The notes under the pieces were generated by a model that searched no databases, was not told where the DNA came from, and was given only the letters and a program-made list of their open reading frames with translations. 64,000 nucleotides of DNA, taken from the NCBI GenBank assembly GCA_022606425.2, contig JAHDVF020001334.1, positions 124,001-188,000 on the forward strand, read 5' to 3'. Below are positions 50,703-60,424 of this stretch, piece after piece; the first letter of the stretch is position 1; the number at the start of each line of letters is the position of its first letter. Source of the DNA: Lepidostoma basale (lineage: Eukaryota > Arthropoda > Insecta > Trichoptera > Lepidostomatidae). A program made the translations under genes and the position numbers.

Positions 50703-51010
50703 ATATATTCAACCAAAGTGGAATCTACCAGATTAATTGTGAGGATTGTGATGCCGTGTATATTGGAAAGACGGGTCGATCATTTTGAAGAGTTTATATG
50801 AACACAACATTTAATACAAAAACAGAATCATTGTGTGAATTTTGACCATCATTTCAATTCCAAAAACACATTTTTTTTGCATATAGTAAACAATTTAAAA
50901 AAAAATTGATAAATTAGAAAATTTAGAAATTTTTAAAGCAAAGGCACGTGAATTGAATGTTATAAATAACCAAATTCCAGCTTATTCCCCCTTAGTATAT
51001 ATGTAGTACA
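50702..51010 (+). pseudogene. Penelope-like element GIY-YIG endonuclease fragment
   Basis: From 50702 the frame reads NIFNQSGIYQINCEDCDAVY then IGKTGRSF, stop. The GIY and YIG motifs, the paired Cys between them and the TGRSF segment are the signature of the C-terminal endonuclease of Penelope-like retroelements. After the stop the same frame continues with HFNSKNTF-type decay and ends NLEIFKAKARELNVINNQIP, AYSPL, resembling the final LE.EI.KA...LNNQ of the domain. At least two in-frame stops are present. No reverse transcriptase part remains upstream, because the sequence is fused at 50702 to an H1 flank. Confidence 0.78.
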
Positions 51011-51239
51011 TTAAAAACTTTTCCTTTATACAATCTACCAAAAAAATATTAATACTACCTTCCACTTTTGTCCCTTTCTTACAAATGTAATCTGCTTCCT
51101 TATAATGTTTATCGTCTTTAATATATTAGGATTCATCGTTTTTGACTCTATATTATGTATGATTGTTCCTTCTAATTACTGTTTGAATTATTATTATGAT
51201 TATTATCATTCTTATTATTTTATTATTATAAATAAATGA
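51011..51239. other. AT-rich sequence downstream of the Penelope fragment
   Basis: It may be the element's 3' UTR, but no ribozyme-like motif or H1 sequence is visible here. Ends in a series of ATT-rich words. Confidence 0.3.
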
Positions 51240-52018
51240 ATTTAATACAACAACACAACAACAACAACAAACCATCACGCCGTTTCTCCGCAGGGGTAGG
51301 CAGAGAGAATGGACCGCCACACTACTCTATCCTGGCAACACCTCTCTAGCTTCCTCCACATTCATACATCGAGTCATACACGCACGTCGATTCTTCCGGC
51401 TTCTGACATGACCAACCTTTAATATTTGATTAATTTGGACATGCCATGTTTTTCTCGGTCTACCTCGACTCCTTACTCCATTTACATCGTTAACGTATAC
51501 TTTTTTTAACCATTCTTTCTTCACCCATGCGCTCCATATGTCCGAACCAACGCAACGAACCATTCATAATTTTGTTCATAATACCTTCTTTCGCTCTACA
51601 TTCTTTCCTAATATCAGCATTTGAGATTCTGTCATACATCGTTCTACCACACATACGTCTTAGGAACCTCATCTCTACCGCATTTATTCTGCTCTCATCT
51701 TTCTTCTGTCAGTTCCATGCTTCGCTTCCATACATAAGAGTTGGGACCAGAACTCCATTGTGAACGGCCATTTTCGCTTTCATTGATAAATTATTGTTTC
51801 CAATAACTACTTTTAAAGCTCCATTCACTTTGTTACCCGCACCAACCCTTTTTTCAACATCACTGTCCGTTCGGCCATCCGCTGTGAACATGCTACCTAA
51901 ATACACAAATTCCCTCACCTGTTCCAAGTTCTCTTCATTTACACTTATATTACAAACTGTCATTTGCTCTTCCCTTTCAAAAACTAACACCTTTGACTTT
52001 CCGACATTCATCAAAACA
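51240..52018 (-). mobile_element. Family A non-LTR retrotransposon, GTT-tailed, well preserved
   Basis: Minus strand: MMNVGKSKVLVFEREEQMTV, CNISVNEENLEQVREFVYLG, SMFTADGRTDSDVEKRVGAG, NKVNGALKVVIGNNNLSMKA, KMAVHNGVLVPTLMYGSEAW (ORF 52014-51709), then RMCGRTMYDRISNADIRKEC, FGHMERMGEERMVKKS and RSRGRPRKTWHVQINQILKV, RSRKNRRACMTRCMNVEEAR. Tail units are CAA/GTT (51252-51275). Only about three frame breaks in 770 bp. Confidence 0.9.
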
Positions 52019-52069
52019 CGTTAAAACAATTAAATAGCAGACAACATAATTTTGAATAAGTGTGATCCA

Positions 52070-52306
52070 TCAATGAACTCCGTTTTCATCATTAGCATCA
52101 TCATATTCATCATCTGAAGAGTTTGATGATTCAGTGTCCCTATCAATTGAAAAAAGAAATTCCTCGTCTTCATCTAGCCAAATATTTCGTTTATTAAGTA
52201 CTCGCGGCTGAATTTTCTTTGGTAACAATTCTCTGGACCGAATGTACACAGATACACCTATAAAATCAATACAAAATATACAATACGTATTTTTATTATT
52301 ATTCAC
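52070..52306 (-). CDS. Weak exon candidate, acidic Ser/Asp/Glu-rich
   Basis: The 78-codon minus ORF contains ELLPKKIQPRVLNKRNIWLD, EDEEFLFSIDRDTE and the acidic run SSNSSDDEYDDANDENGVH before its stop. Composition is unlike the surrounding shadow ORFs and resembles an acidic tail or the N-terminal region of a domesticated-transposase-like protein. No splice sites were confirmed and no family is recognised. Confidence 0.25.
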   Translation of the reverse strand: MNNNKNTYCIFCIDFIGVSVYIRSRELLPKKIQPRVLNKRNIWLDEDEEFLFSIDRDTESSNSSDDEYDDANDENGVH

Positions 52307-52397
52307 TTATCATAAATCGGTTATTTAATCTCTACGGAACACTCATCTGTCATCTTTTTCGAATGGTATTAATGACGCAAATATTCTCTGCACTCCT

Positions 52398-52625
52398 TCA
52401 CAAAAGGGGTTTAACTTTTAGAATAGTCTCTCTTATACTGATTTTTATAACTTTGTGCATTGTTAATCTAAAATTAATAAAGAAAACCAAAAATCCCGGT
52501 GACGATAAAAAAATAACCTCAAATCTTTCACATTGAGTATTGACATCTGGCATCAACAATACACCACCTACGGGCGTTTCCGAAACTAAAATGGAAGCCA
52601 TGATGTTTTTTGTACTTTGTCTCAA
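52398..52625 (-). CDS. Weak exon candidate
   Basis: The minus ORF starts MRQSTKNIMASILVSETPVG, then GVLLMPDVNTQCERFEVIFL. Codon usage looks less AT-driven in the first 40 codons than in the remainder (FFINFRLTM...), as if an exon ended near 52510, but no strong donor is visible. It might belong with the ORF at 52070-52306. Low confidence. Confidence 0.2.
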   Translation of the reverse strand: MRQSTKNIMASILVSETPVGGVLLMPDVNTQCERFEVIFLSSPGFLVFFINFRLTMHKVIKISIRETILKVKPLL

Positions 52626-52817
52626 AAGTCAAATTTAGTCAAATTTACGACAAATATAATTAATTTTAAATCATTTAAGTGATTTTTTCAAATGTTTTAA
52701 TAATTATTCTGTTATCCGGAACGGAGACAAATCCAGCAAATATAAGATCTTCAAAATTGGTCCAGCTGTTCTCGAGTTATAAATGGTGTAACTAACACGA
52801 TTTTTGACTTTGTTTTA

Positions 52818-53054
<237 letters not shown>

Positions 53055-53084
53055 CAGAGATATATGTTTAATTCCACAGCGCCA

Positions 53085-53890
53085 CTCAGTTGAAGAGTGA
53101 GCACGTGTACGCTATTGTCGTCGGATTTTAGTTTTAACAAAATGACAGAAAAAGTTGAACAACGTTACTGCATCACATTTTATTTAAAGCTTGGGGATTC
53201 TCAAGTGGAAACCATCCGCAAAATTAAAAAAGTGTTTGGGGACGAAGCAATGGGCACCACACATATAAAGGAGTGGTAAAACCGCTTCAAAGATGGCAGC
53301 TCATCAGTCCGGTAGGCCCTCAATATCAAAAAATGATGTTGGCATTGATCAAGTAAGGACCCCGGTGATGCAGGATCGTCAAAAAACGACCAGAGAACTT
53401 GCTGATGAAGTGAGTATTAGTGTTGGATCCGTTATTCCATTTTAATTGAAGATTTGGCCCTCAGAAGGGTCTCAGCAAAATTTGTGCCAGAGTTGCTAAC
53501 AATTGAGCAGAAGCAACTTCGTGTGGAGATCGCATAGGACATGCTGGAGACTGTGATCAATGATCCCAACTTTCTTAACACAGTGATCACTGGTGATGAA
53601 TCTTGGGCTTATTAGTACGACCCATAAACCAAGTTTCAGTCATCACAATGGAAGCATTCAACGTCCCCGAGGCCCCAAAAAGCAAGACAGGTACGCAGCA
53701 ATGTGAACGTCATGCTGACCGTCTTTTTTGACTCCAGTGGCGTGGTTCATCATGAGTACGCTCCACACGGCACTACTGTTACCAAGGACTACTACCGAGA
53801 GGTTCTGCGTCACCATCGTGATGAAGTGAGACGCAAACGGCCAGACCTGGGGGCAAATGGCAGTTGGCAACTTCATCACGATAATAGTAT
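53085..53890 (+). pseudogene. Second mariner-type transposase pseudogene, 3'-truncated
   Basis: Start [20 protein letters not shown] (ATG 53142), VETIRKIKKVFGDEAMGTTH, IKEW then a stop replacing W; RFKDG; decayed HTH region; LRRVSAKFVPELLTIEQKQL; TVITGDESWAY with the first catalytic Asp (about 53590); SPRPQKARQVRSNVNVMLTV, FFDSSGVVHHEYAPHG; and GSWQLHHDN with the second Asp (about 53880). It stops immediately after HHDN, so the third Asp block is absent, and H8 repeat sequence follows. It belongs to a different mariner lineage from the 25534 element (TGDESW and HHEYAP versus WIPHQLS and YSPDLAP contexts). At least six stops or frameshifts. Confidence 0.85.
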
Positions 53891-53897
53891 TTCTTTG

Positions 53898-54010
53898 TTT
53901 AGTTTTTATTATATTTGTACACCGAAGATGGATGTATCCTCCGAAACATGTCGTGTTTTTTAATATTTTGAGGATTAAACCAAATTATTTTTAATTTCCT
54001 AAGTATATTA
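53898..54010 (+). repeat. H8 right arm
   Basis: TTATATTTGTACACCGAAGA, TGGATGTATCCTCCGAAAC, ATGTCGTGTTTTTTAATATT, TTGAGGATTAAACC, AATTATTTTTAATTTCCTAA. The outer part matches 47690-47760. Confidence 0.75.
53922..53952 (+). ncRNA. Hammerhead-like ribozyme motif (H8, core U4 lost)
   Basis: CACC-GAAGA where CACCTGAAGA is expected, extra T, stem II GGATG/...CCTCC with mismatches, GAAAC, perfect palindrome ACATGT, C (53952). Stem I is good in this copy: ACAC before the core pairs with GTGT after the cleavage position. Confidence 0.5.
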
Positions 54011-54194
54011 CGTATTTATTCATCTGAAAAAATGTAGCCAAAAACAAAAAAAAATATCTAAAATGTAAAATAATATATTATTAATATTTATCAATTTAGT
54101 CAATTTAGTCAATTTACCACTTTTTTGGTTATTTTACTTCACATTGTATTGAACAATCATAATATAGTCAAAAACTCGAGTGTCGTCAAGAAAG
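54011..54194. other. No gene seen
   Basis: AT-rich with a tandem AATTTAGTC pair at 54095-54112. Confidence 0.3.
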
Positions 54195-54310
54195 ATTACG
54201 ATAATTACAAGAGAGCGCGAGAGGAATGCTTTGATTATCTCCGAAAGTTATTAGAAATGCACACGATGCGCATGTCCGAGAACGTTTCTGGATTATTTTG
54301 AAATTTTTTC
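54195..54310 (-). repeat. Repeat R fragment
   Basis: Inverse of the R core: ACAAGAGAGCGCGAGAGGAA, AGAAATGCACACGATGCGCA, AACGTTTCTGGATTATTTTG, TCTGATTATTATTGTATC. Confidence 0.7.
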
Positions 54311-54829
54311 TGATTATTATTGTATCACATTACAAACAAATTAACCATGAAACTTAATGTAGAATTTGGTTTAATTCCAAACAAGTTATATTTAAACTGA
54401 AATGAAAAACAGCGTGTCTTAAATATTGTTAAAATATAAATCTGCAATTTACAAATAAATACTTCAAAGGAAGGGAAGATGGAATAGTACCAAAACCAGT
54501 TATCAGAGTACAGAGATGACGAAGTTAGTAAAACGAAGTTTAGGGAAATGAATGGTGAGACCAAAGTTGGTTAAATCAGTTACACATCTCACGGGTTGAA
54601 TTAGGAAGAAACTTCGCGGTCCTAATGCAGAGGAACTAAACAGGAGAACTTTATACCAACCTAAGAAACTGCTAAATGTTGAAAGCGTGAGTACTGACCC
54701 CCTAGGCTCTATGGGAATGTACGTTAATGATGCTGAAATGGATTTTTTTGAGACCAAGGGATCAGAAAACTTCGTTTCTCATTAACATATCGTATAAAAT
54801 ATATTATACGTAGGTTATCTCAACTATTT
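54311..54829. other. No gene identified
   Basis: Two minus ORFs (54325-54564 and 54503-54757) overlap here. The second contains SFLGWYKVLLFSSSALGPRS but no family is recognised. One strand reads as TKLVKRSLGK-type basic sequence. Unassigned. Confidence 0.3.
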
Positions 54830-54960
54830 GACGTTTCCAAGGGCGCTAGATATTGTATTCTCAGTTGCATCCCACTTGCCCCCTTAAAAATAATTGTCTT
54901 TGGAGTCTAGAGATGTCCTTATGGTTTCCTGTTCCCCAGATATATATATAATATGTTATA
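54830..54960 (-). repeat. Repeat U, uninterrupted copy
   Basis: TATTTGACGTTTCCAAGGGC, GCTAGATATTGTATTCTCAG, CCCCCTTAAAAATAATTGTC, TTTGGAGTCTAGAGATGTCC, TTCCCCAGATATATATA. It serves as the empty site for the insertion at 16192-16592. Confidence 0.75.
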
Positions 54961-55004
54961 ATGAAAACTCGATTGTTTAATCGGTTTTACAGTGCATTTT
55001 CATT

Positions 55005-55520
55005 TACCTTAACTAACCAACTAACTAATTAACCATCACGCCGTCTCGCCGAAGGGGTAGGCAGAAAGAATAGACTTTTCTTTCTCACACTTTTCTTTCC
55101 TGACATATTTCTCTCGCTTCCTCAACATTCATACATCGTGTCATGCACGCGCCACGATTTCTCTGACGCCTCACGTGGCCAACATTCAATATTTTATTTA
55201 TTCGATCGTGCCACTTTTCCTCGGGCATCCTCTATATCTAGTTCCATTTACATCGTTAACTTATATTTTTTTTTACCATTATTTCTTAATTCATTCTTTC
55301 CATGTGTATAAACCATCTTAATGATTTTTTCAATATTTTTTTCATAACACGTTCATAACATTCGCACTGCATTCGCATTCGCACTCATTTACACATTTAT
55401 CACACATTCGTCTTAGAGATTTTATTTTCTAGTGCATTAATTCTACTCTCTGTCTTTTGACAGTTTCATGTTTCACTTCTATACACAAGGGTCGATACTC
55501 TGCTTGTTTTTCATTCACAC
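55005..55520 (-). mobile_element. Family A non-LTR retrotransposon, 3' part
   Basis: TTAG tail (CTAACCAACTAACTAATTAA at 55012), SILSAYPFGETA, NVEEAREICQERKV, RHVRRQRNRGACMTR, RIEDARGKVARSNK-type decay and MVWTHGKNELRNNGKK-type pieces. Deletions near 55390 and 55450. Confidence 0.78.
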
Positions 55521-55734
55521 TGCTTTTGTGATTTCTTTGCTGAAGATTTTTAAAACTTATTTTTTTCTCATACATTCGTTCCATATGATTTATAAAATTT
55601 TATTAATATTAGATGGTGCTCTTATATAGAATAACTCTTGAGGTGCGATATGCCGATATATCGGCATAACACTTTATGTCCCTTAACCCTTTGGTTGCCG
55701 GCAATTTTAAGATACTTACAATTTTTAGATTTTC

Positions 55735-55865
55735 ATTTACAAATATATCTGACTGTTGATGATATACCTGTGGAGCAATTAATGAGTTTCGGATATTTGA
55801 GAGTAGAGATCTGCAGCCATAATTACCTTTATACCGAAGTACGAGAACAAGTCAGTTAAGCTTCT
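55735..55865 (+). mobile_element. Family D-like scrap
   Basis: LTVDDIPVEQLMSFGYLRVE, ICSHNYLYTEVREQVS resembles the VPVEQVxxFxYLGxEI...LxxEVRxQ segment that follows the RT domain in family D (compare QQVDQFRYLGSEVTSSNDLP at 48850). Confidence 0.65.
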
Positions 55866-56600
55866 GCTAATATATGGTCCAGAGAACGGCATTTGACACT
55901 GTTTGGGGCCAATAGACCTTGAATATTCAAATCAAATCAAATCAAATCAGTTTATTAACGCAAAGGACATTACAAAAAGGAAAATGTTTAAGGCATCTAT
56001 TAAGTACAGGTAAAATATTATAAAAATACAACAAAGTACCAGGAACGCATTAGAGATGGTTCGACATTAGAAAGACAAGATACTTTCTAAAGTCAATAGT
56101 ATTTGTCCCCTGAACGTACCTTCACTAATATAAAAAACGTCGATCTCCGAGGAGACCGCGTTCAGCAGACTAATTGCTCTTCCCACCGGTGTCACCAAAG
56201 GCAGATTGGTTCTGGTGGCCGGTTGGTAAAACAATCTGTGCTACTGCTGTCGGAGAAATCTATCAGGGACAAAAAGACCAACACCTTCTAGTACGGCCGA
56301 GTTCTCAAAATATCCCCTGATTAATTTAAAGAAATGGGTTATGAGATGCCCATCTCTTCGAAGCTGTAAAGAATTGGTTCTGAGCATTCCTAAAAGAAAT
56401 GCCGTGGGATAGAGCCACGGATAACTACCATACTCTCTCATGTCTCTACAGAATTTTTTTCTGAACTCTCTCCAGCATAACGAAGCAAAGGCACCTATTT
56501 ATAAACACCTGGAGTTTTCCAAAAACGTCCGCGGTAGATTTCCAAGTCTCACATCCGTACAGAAGTACACTTTTAATGCTACTAGTACGCTTTTAATGCT
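55866..56600 (-). mobile_element. Family F (RTE-like) copy split by family B
   Basis: F sequence at 55870-55927 (GTCCAGAGAACGGCATTTGA, CACTGTTTGGGGCCAATAGA) continues at 56487-56590 (AAAGGCACCTATTTATAAAC, ACCTGGAGTTTTCC, CCAAGTCTCACATCCGTACA). The intact F copy at 23430-23575 shows these are adjacent. A small tandem duplication (CTTTTAATGCTACT, twice) lies at 56570-56602. Confidence 0.82.
55928..56486 (-). mobile_element. Family B (Jockey-like) insertion, AAATC-tailed
   Basis: The tail AAATCAAATCAAATCAAATC is at 55928. Then a 3' UTR shared with 34790-34870 and 45440-45540, NLPLVTPVGRAISLLNAVSS-like coding (56140-56220), and the ORF 56441-56241: MREYGSYPWLYPTAFLLGML, FFKLIRGYFENSAVLEGVGL, FVPDRFL. 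Only small frame damage. Confidence 0.85.
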
Positions 56601-57059
56601 ACTTTTCGTAGAAATATTAATATTTTTTGTACCCAAAGGGTTAAACATGGCTTAATCTTAGGAAATTTATTTTGCAAAATGCATGAGGCGAATTGTGCGT
56701 TAGCCTTCGCGTTCGCTATTTCATACATTTAACAAGAACTAGCATTCGCCCGGAAGGTGTTCCATCAGCCGTGTTAACGTTTCTGAAGAAATAAATCAAG
56801 GAAATGACATCTTCGTGGAATATTAATACCGAGGCGGAAGATCTTAAAAATATACGTAAAGCGTGCTTGTTTATTTTGTATTTCTCGCGTTCTTTGAGTT
56901 TTACTTGATTGATACATTTCATATTTTAACTTGTGAAGTACTTTGAGATGTGCTGTATGTTTTATATATATAATGGGTTACGAATTTTTTATACATTAAA
57001 ATACTGTTTTGTCATTTTTAAATTAACTTTTCTCGACACGAGAGAACGATGTAGTTTAT
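56601..57059. other. No gene seen
   Basis: The minus ORF 56716-56922 has no recognised motif. AT-rich otherwise. Confidence 0.3.
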
Positions 57060-57250
57060 CATAAAATCAAATGATTTAACTGAAATCTCTTGATGGAAGT
57101 TTTTTTAAAATTATAATGAAATAAAATGATGGTTTTAATAACTACTTCCTGATCTGTCTTTTTTTCGACAGGGACCGGTTTCGCCAGGCTCGCTGGCATC
57201 GACAGACTGGTGACACTATTGCAAACCGAGTCCTTTATATACATACATAT
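57060..57250. repeat. H2 repeat, left arm
   Basis: AAATGATTTAACTGAAATCT, CTTGATGGAAGTTTT, AATGAAATAAAATGATGG, TAACTACTTCCTGATCTGTC, GGGACCGGTTTCGCCAGGCT, GACAGACTGGTGACAC. The first part is shared with H7 (2050-2130: ATTTCACTGAAATATCTTGA, TGATGGAAGTT), linking the two families' outer regions. Confidence 0.7.
57173..57205 (-). ncRNA. Hammerhead-like ribozyme motif (H2, one core change)
   Basis: CTGTCGA (A6 to T), extra T, stem II GCCAG/CTGGC, GAAAC, perfect palindrome ACCGGT, C. Confidence 0.5.
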
Positions 57251-57539
57251 CAGGGGTGGTTAGTCTTGGACTTGGATCTCTGATTTTTGGAGTGAGACTC
57301 GGAAGTCTGTTACTCCTTCCCATTGACGAGTTATGTGGTGGGTGGTTAGTATGATTCTGTGCAAAAATAATCTTCAAATAATTATGTAAAATTTTCTGTA
57401 TTTAAATATTGGTATTATAGGTATTCAAGAAGACTCATATTCAATTCAATGGATTTAAAATATAATTATAGCTGACATATTAAAATGTAACGTTATATAA
57501 AAATATAATAGCTATAATAAAATTAAATAAATCGATGTT

Positions 57540-57695
57540 TCTAACTACTTCCACTTTTGCCTTTATTTGACAGAGACCGGTTTCACCAGGTTCGCTGACC
57601 AGTCTGTCGATGCCCAGTGAGCCTGGCGAAGCTGGTCGCTGTCAAAATAAAGACGAAAGTGGAAGTAGTTCAAAACCTTGTTTTACGAGTATTTA
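57540..57695. repeat. H2 palindromic repeat
   Basis: AACTACTTCCACTTTTGCCT, TTGACAGAGACCGGTTTCAC, CAGGTTCGCTGACCAGTCTG / CTGTCGATGCCCAGTGAGCC, TGGCGAAGCTGGTCGCTGTC, AAAGTGGAAGTAGTT. Compact 150-bp foldback. The right arm's GAAAC is GAAGC. Confidence 0.8.
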
Positions 57696-58077
57696 ATTAT
57701 TAATTAAGGATAAAAATGCTGTCGTTAAAAAAATACTTGGAACTTCAAAAGAAACGACGGTTTCTTACAAAAGTTTTTTTAAATAAAATTGGCTTACTGA
57801 ATTTTTTCCCGCCGCTTAGATTATAGGGCGTCTTAAACCCACCCACAATACCTAATTACACACATCAATTTAAAAGTTTTTCGCGCGACCGAATAAAGAT
57901 GTAATATAAATTAATTAGTGCTTATTCCCCATTGGCTGCTCCCACTGAAAAGAAGATTTCACCAACTAAAAGCTTCCCCTAATATTTCAGGTCATCAATC
58001 AAAAGCAACCACGCTGGGCGCGGCCTCTGAGGTGCCACACTCGGGATGGTTGATATGTTCGCGAGACAAGCGAAAAT
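57696..58077. other. No gene seen
   Basis: Unassigned. Bases 57918-58060 have moderate GC but no recognised motif. Confidence 0.3.
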
Positions 58078-58560
58078 CTTCTTCTTCTTCTTCTTCTTCT
58101 TATCCTTATAGACCTTTGTTCTGTTCCTGAAATCAGGCTGGCCTCTCTTGGGAGGTTGACTCCCAGTTATCTCTCCATCTCTTCGGCGGTCTTCCGGGGG
58201 GACGGCAGCCGGCAGGAGTCTGATGCGCCACAGCGTGTGGGATTCTGGTGGGATCCATCCTCTGCACGTGCGCATTCCAGTATCTGCTGCGGTGTCTGCC
58301 CCATCTCACGACATCCTCCGCCTTGCAGATCTCGCGGATGGCCGCATTCCTCACCCTATCGCGAATAGTTTTTCCTGCTATCATCCTCAGCGTCCTCATC
58401 TCTGCCACCCGTACTTTAGCCTTCGTTCTCGTGGTATCCGCTCTGGTCTCAATAGTATATGTCAGTATAGGCCTTGCGCAGGTTTTATATATTCTGACCT
58501 TACTGTCAGTTCTCATATACTTGTTTTTCCATATTATATCCTTGAGACAACAACAAGCGA
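58078..58560 (-). mobile_element. Family D (RTE-like) C-terminus, well preserved
   Basis: The minus ORF 58624-58133: CLKDIIWKNKYMRTDSKVRI, YKTCARPILTYTIETRADTT, VRVAEMRTLRMIAGKTIRDR, VRNAAIREICKAEDVVRWGR, WNAHVQRMDPTRIPHAVAHQ, CRPPGRPPKRWRDNWESTSQ, ERPA. It ends in GAA repeats (58079-58100). It is open over the whole preserved length, so it is a young copy. The 5' end stops at CLKDIIW (58555). Confidence 0.9.
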
Positions 58561-58639
58561 AAATCATGTAATGAAAAACAGTTCTGAATATTACAAAAGT
58601 TTGACCAAACCGAAAATTTCTCATGATATCCTAAGTCAA

Positions 58640-58740
58640 TCAAAGGAATGAAAACGTCTGCTCTCTAGAAGTTATATTATAATCTATGAGAATAACATGC
58701 TTTGCCTTAGATAATGTCGAAGATATGCGGCGTAAAAAAT
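58640..58740. repeat. H3 repeat, left arm
   Basis: GAATGAAAACGTCTGCTCTC, TAGAAGTTATATTATAATCT, ATAACATGCTTTGCCTTAGA. It is cut at the junction with H4. Confidence 0.6.
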
Positions 58741-58910
58741 AAATTGGAAAGTACTTTTGTAGGAAGCTCTCAAGTCGATGTTGTCGAACCAACCGGTTTC
58801 GCTGGCGCCGGGTTACAAAAAGTGTTTATTTTGTAACTCTGACGATGCTCCGGGGGGAACGAAACCACTTAGATTGATTAAAAAAAATAAAATGGCTTGA
58901 AAACAAAGGA
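58740..58910. repeat. H4 palindromic repeat
   Basis: The left part (CCAACCGGTTTCGCTGGCGC, GGGTTACAAAAAGTGTTT) is partly inverted in the right part (TTTTGTAACTCTGACGATGC, GGGGGGAACGAAACC). Confidence 0.65.
58839..58870 (+). ncRNA. Hammerhead-like ribozyme motif (H4, intact core boxes)
   Basis: CTGACGA (58839-58845), extra T, stem II GCTCC/GGAAC with one mismatch and loop GGGG, GAAAC (58861-58865). Stem III here reads ACCACT, not a palindrome; the opposite arm has the palindromic ACCGGT followed by T. Stem I potential: GTAACT before the core. Confidence 0.5.
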
Positions 58911-59254
58911 CACAAGCGTTTTAAACTAACATTCGTATCAATTATCTGATATGGAGATTTAAATCATTGTTCTGAACATTGTCTGATTTTTTTACATACA
59001 TAAATGAAGATTATTATTGTTTTTATAAAACACTATTGATATTAATTTATGTTAAGTTCTAATGTTTAACGAAATCTCTAGTGACGTGTCCGTAAACTGA
59101 CAGTCAAACTTAGTTGTATTAATTTTTTTACCTACATTTTAGTTTAGTTGTTTTATTTTATTTAATGGGAATGACATTAATAGTCTTGCTAGGGCATTAT
59201 CAATAATACAGTAATATTGAGTTTTATATCATTATTTAAGATATAACCTTAAAT
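58911..59254. repeat. H3 scraps in AT-rich DNA
   Basis: Bases 58955-58985 (CTGATATGGAGATTTAAATC) and 59165-59245 (ATGGGAATGACATTAATAGT, GGGCATTATCAATAATA, GAGTTTTATATCATTATTTA) are decayed H3 pieces. Nothing else seen. Confidence 0.5.
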
Positions 59255-59435
59255 CATTACAATGATTTGGACATATGGAAAGAATGAATTAAGAAAGAAT
59301 GGTAAAAAAAATATATTTTAACGATGTAAATGGGACCAGAAATAGAGGAAGACCGAGGAAAACGTGGCACGATCAAATAAATCAAATATTCAATTTCGGC
59401 CATGTGAGGATCGACGCGCGTGAATGACACGATGT
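59255..59435 (+). mobile_element. Family A copy, left part (host of R1 insertion)
   Basis: FGHMERMN*ERMVKKIYFND, NRGRPRKTWHDQINQIFNF, GHVRIDARE*HDV. It is interrupted after ATGACACGATGT (59424-59435) and resumes at 60425 with the same 12 bases. Confidence 0.85.
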
Positions 59436-60424
59436 TTTTTTTTAAGGAACATAGAAGTTCCCGCCACATACCCGAGGCTGTTATAGGGCGTAGCGGCGCC
59501 CTTTTATCAGCCTCGCTCGTACACTCCCTGGGCCTGTCCCCGGTCCCTCCTTGAGAAGAAGGATGAGCAGTGAGTGGATCGCCTTGGATCACCACGTTGT
59601 GCAGATGCTCTCGCGCCACGGCAACTTCCGTGCCAGGCTCCATGATTTTGGTCTGGTGCCGGACCCGGAGTGTACGTGCGGCGGGGGGCCCCAGACGGCC
59701 TTCCACATCCTCTGGGAGTGTAGTTCCCTGGTGAGCGCGCGGAATCGGATGATAGATGATGTAAAAGTGGCTGTCCGCCCGGTCTGGAACTCAGATCTGA
59801 CGGAGAGTCAACATAACTTTGGGTGTTTGAAAGTGTTCGTGAGAGCGTGGATTAATGCATTTGCCAAGGCCGACACTTAGCCGGCCTCCACGTATATAAG
59901 GATGCTGGGGCTGCTGCTCCTGGATAGAGGGGTTTCTACGGTTGTCTACCCCACCGGAATTCACCGGAATTTGTGCTGTTTCTTGCCCTCTGAGGGTGCG
60001 CTGTTTTCCAGCTGGGAGAGGGAGGTTGCCCCTCTGTGACGGGTCTCGTTCCTCTCCCTCTTGGCCACAATAACAATTTGTGCAGTGGTTTTATTTATTT
60101 ATTTAATATTATGAAATGTTTCCTAAACCTCGTCCTTTGTCCTACATGCCAAAAACTGTACTCCACGTTATTATTATTATTATTTTTTTCTTTTCCCATC
60201 CCACATTTGTCTCCTCTGCCTCTCCTGTTCTTCCCGCTGTATATTCCTGTGGTGTATCATTATTTTTATCTTTTATATAATGTTCCTAAAATGTATTATA
60301 TTTATTATATATTATGCTTATTTATTTATTCAATAAAGTACAGCGGAGCATAGAAGTGAGATTGAGTAGATTAAATGTGGTCTGGCACCCCCTTGTTGTT
60401 GCCGTATTTAAATGCAAGTCCCGG
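59436..60424 (+). mobile_element. R1-clade non-LTR retrotransposon 3' end, 12-bp target duplication
   Basis: 989-bp insert flanked by ATGACACGATGT on both sides. The coding part (to 59877) reads VQMLSRHGNFRARLHDFGLV then PECTCGGGPQTAFHILWEC, a C-x1-C-x8-H-x4-C finger-like motif that closes R1-clade ORF2 proteins, then VRAWINAFAKADT, stop at 59878. The roughly 540-bp 3' UTR ends near AATAAAGTACAGCGGAGCAT. Its GC content is well above the surroundings (59550-59880), so it is a recent arrival. 5'-truncated. Confidence 0.88.
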
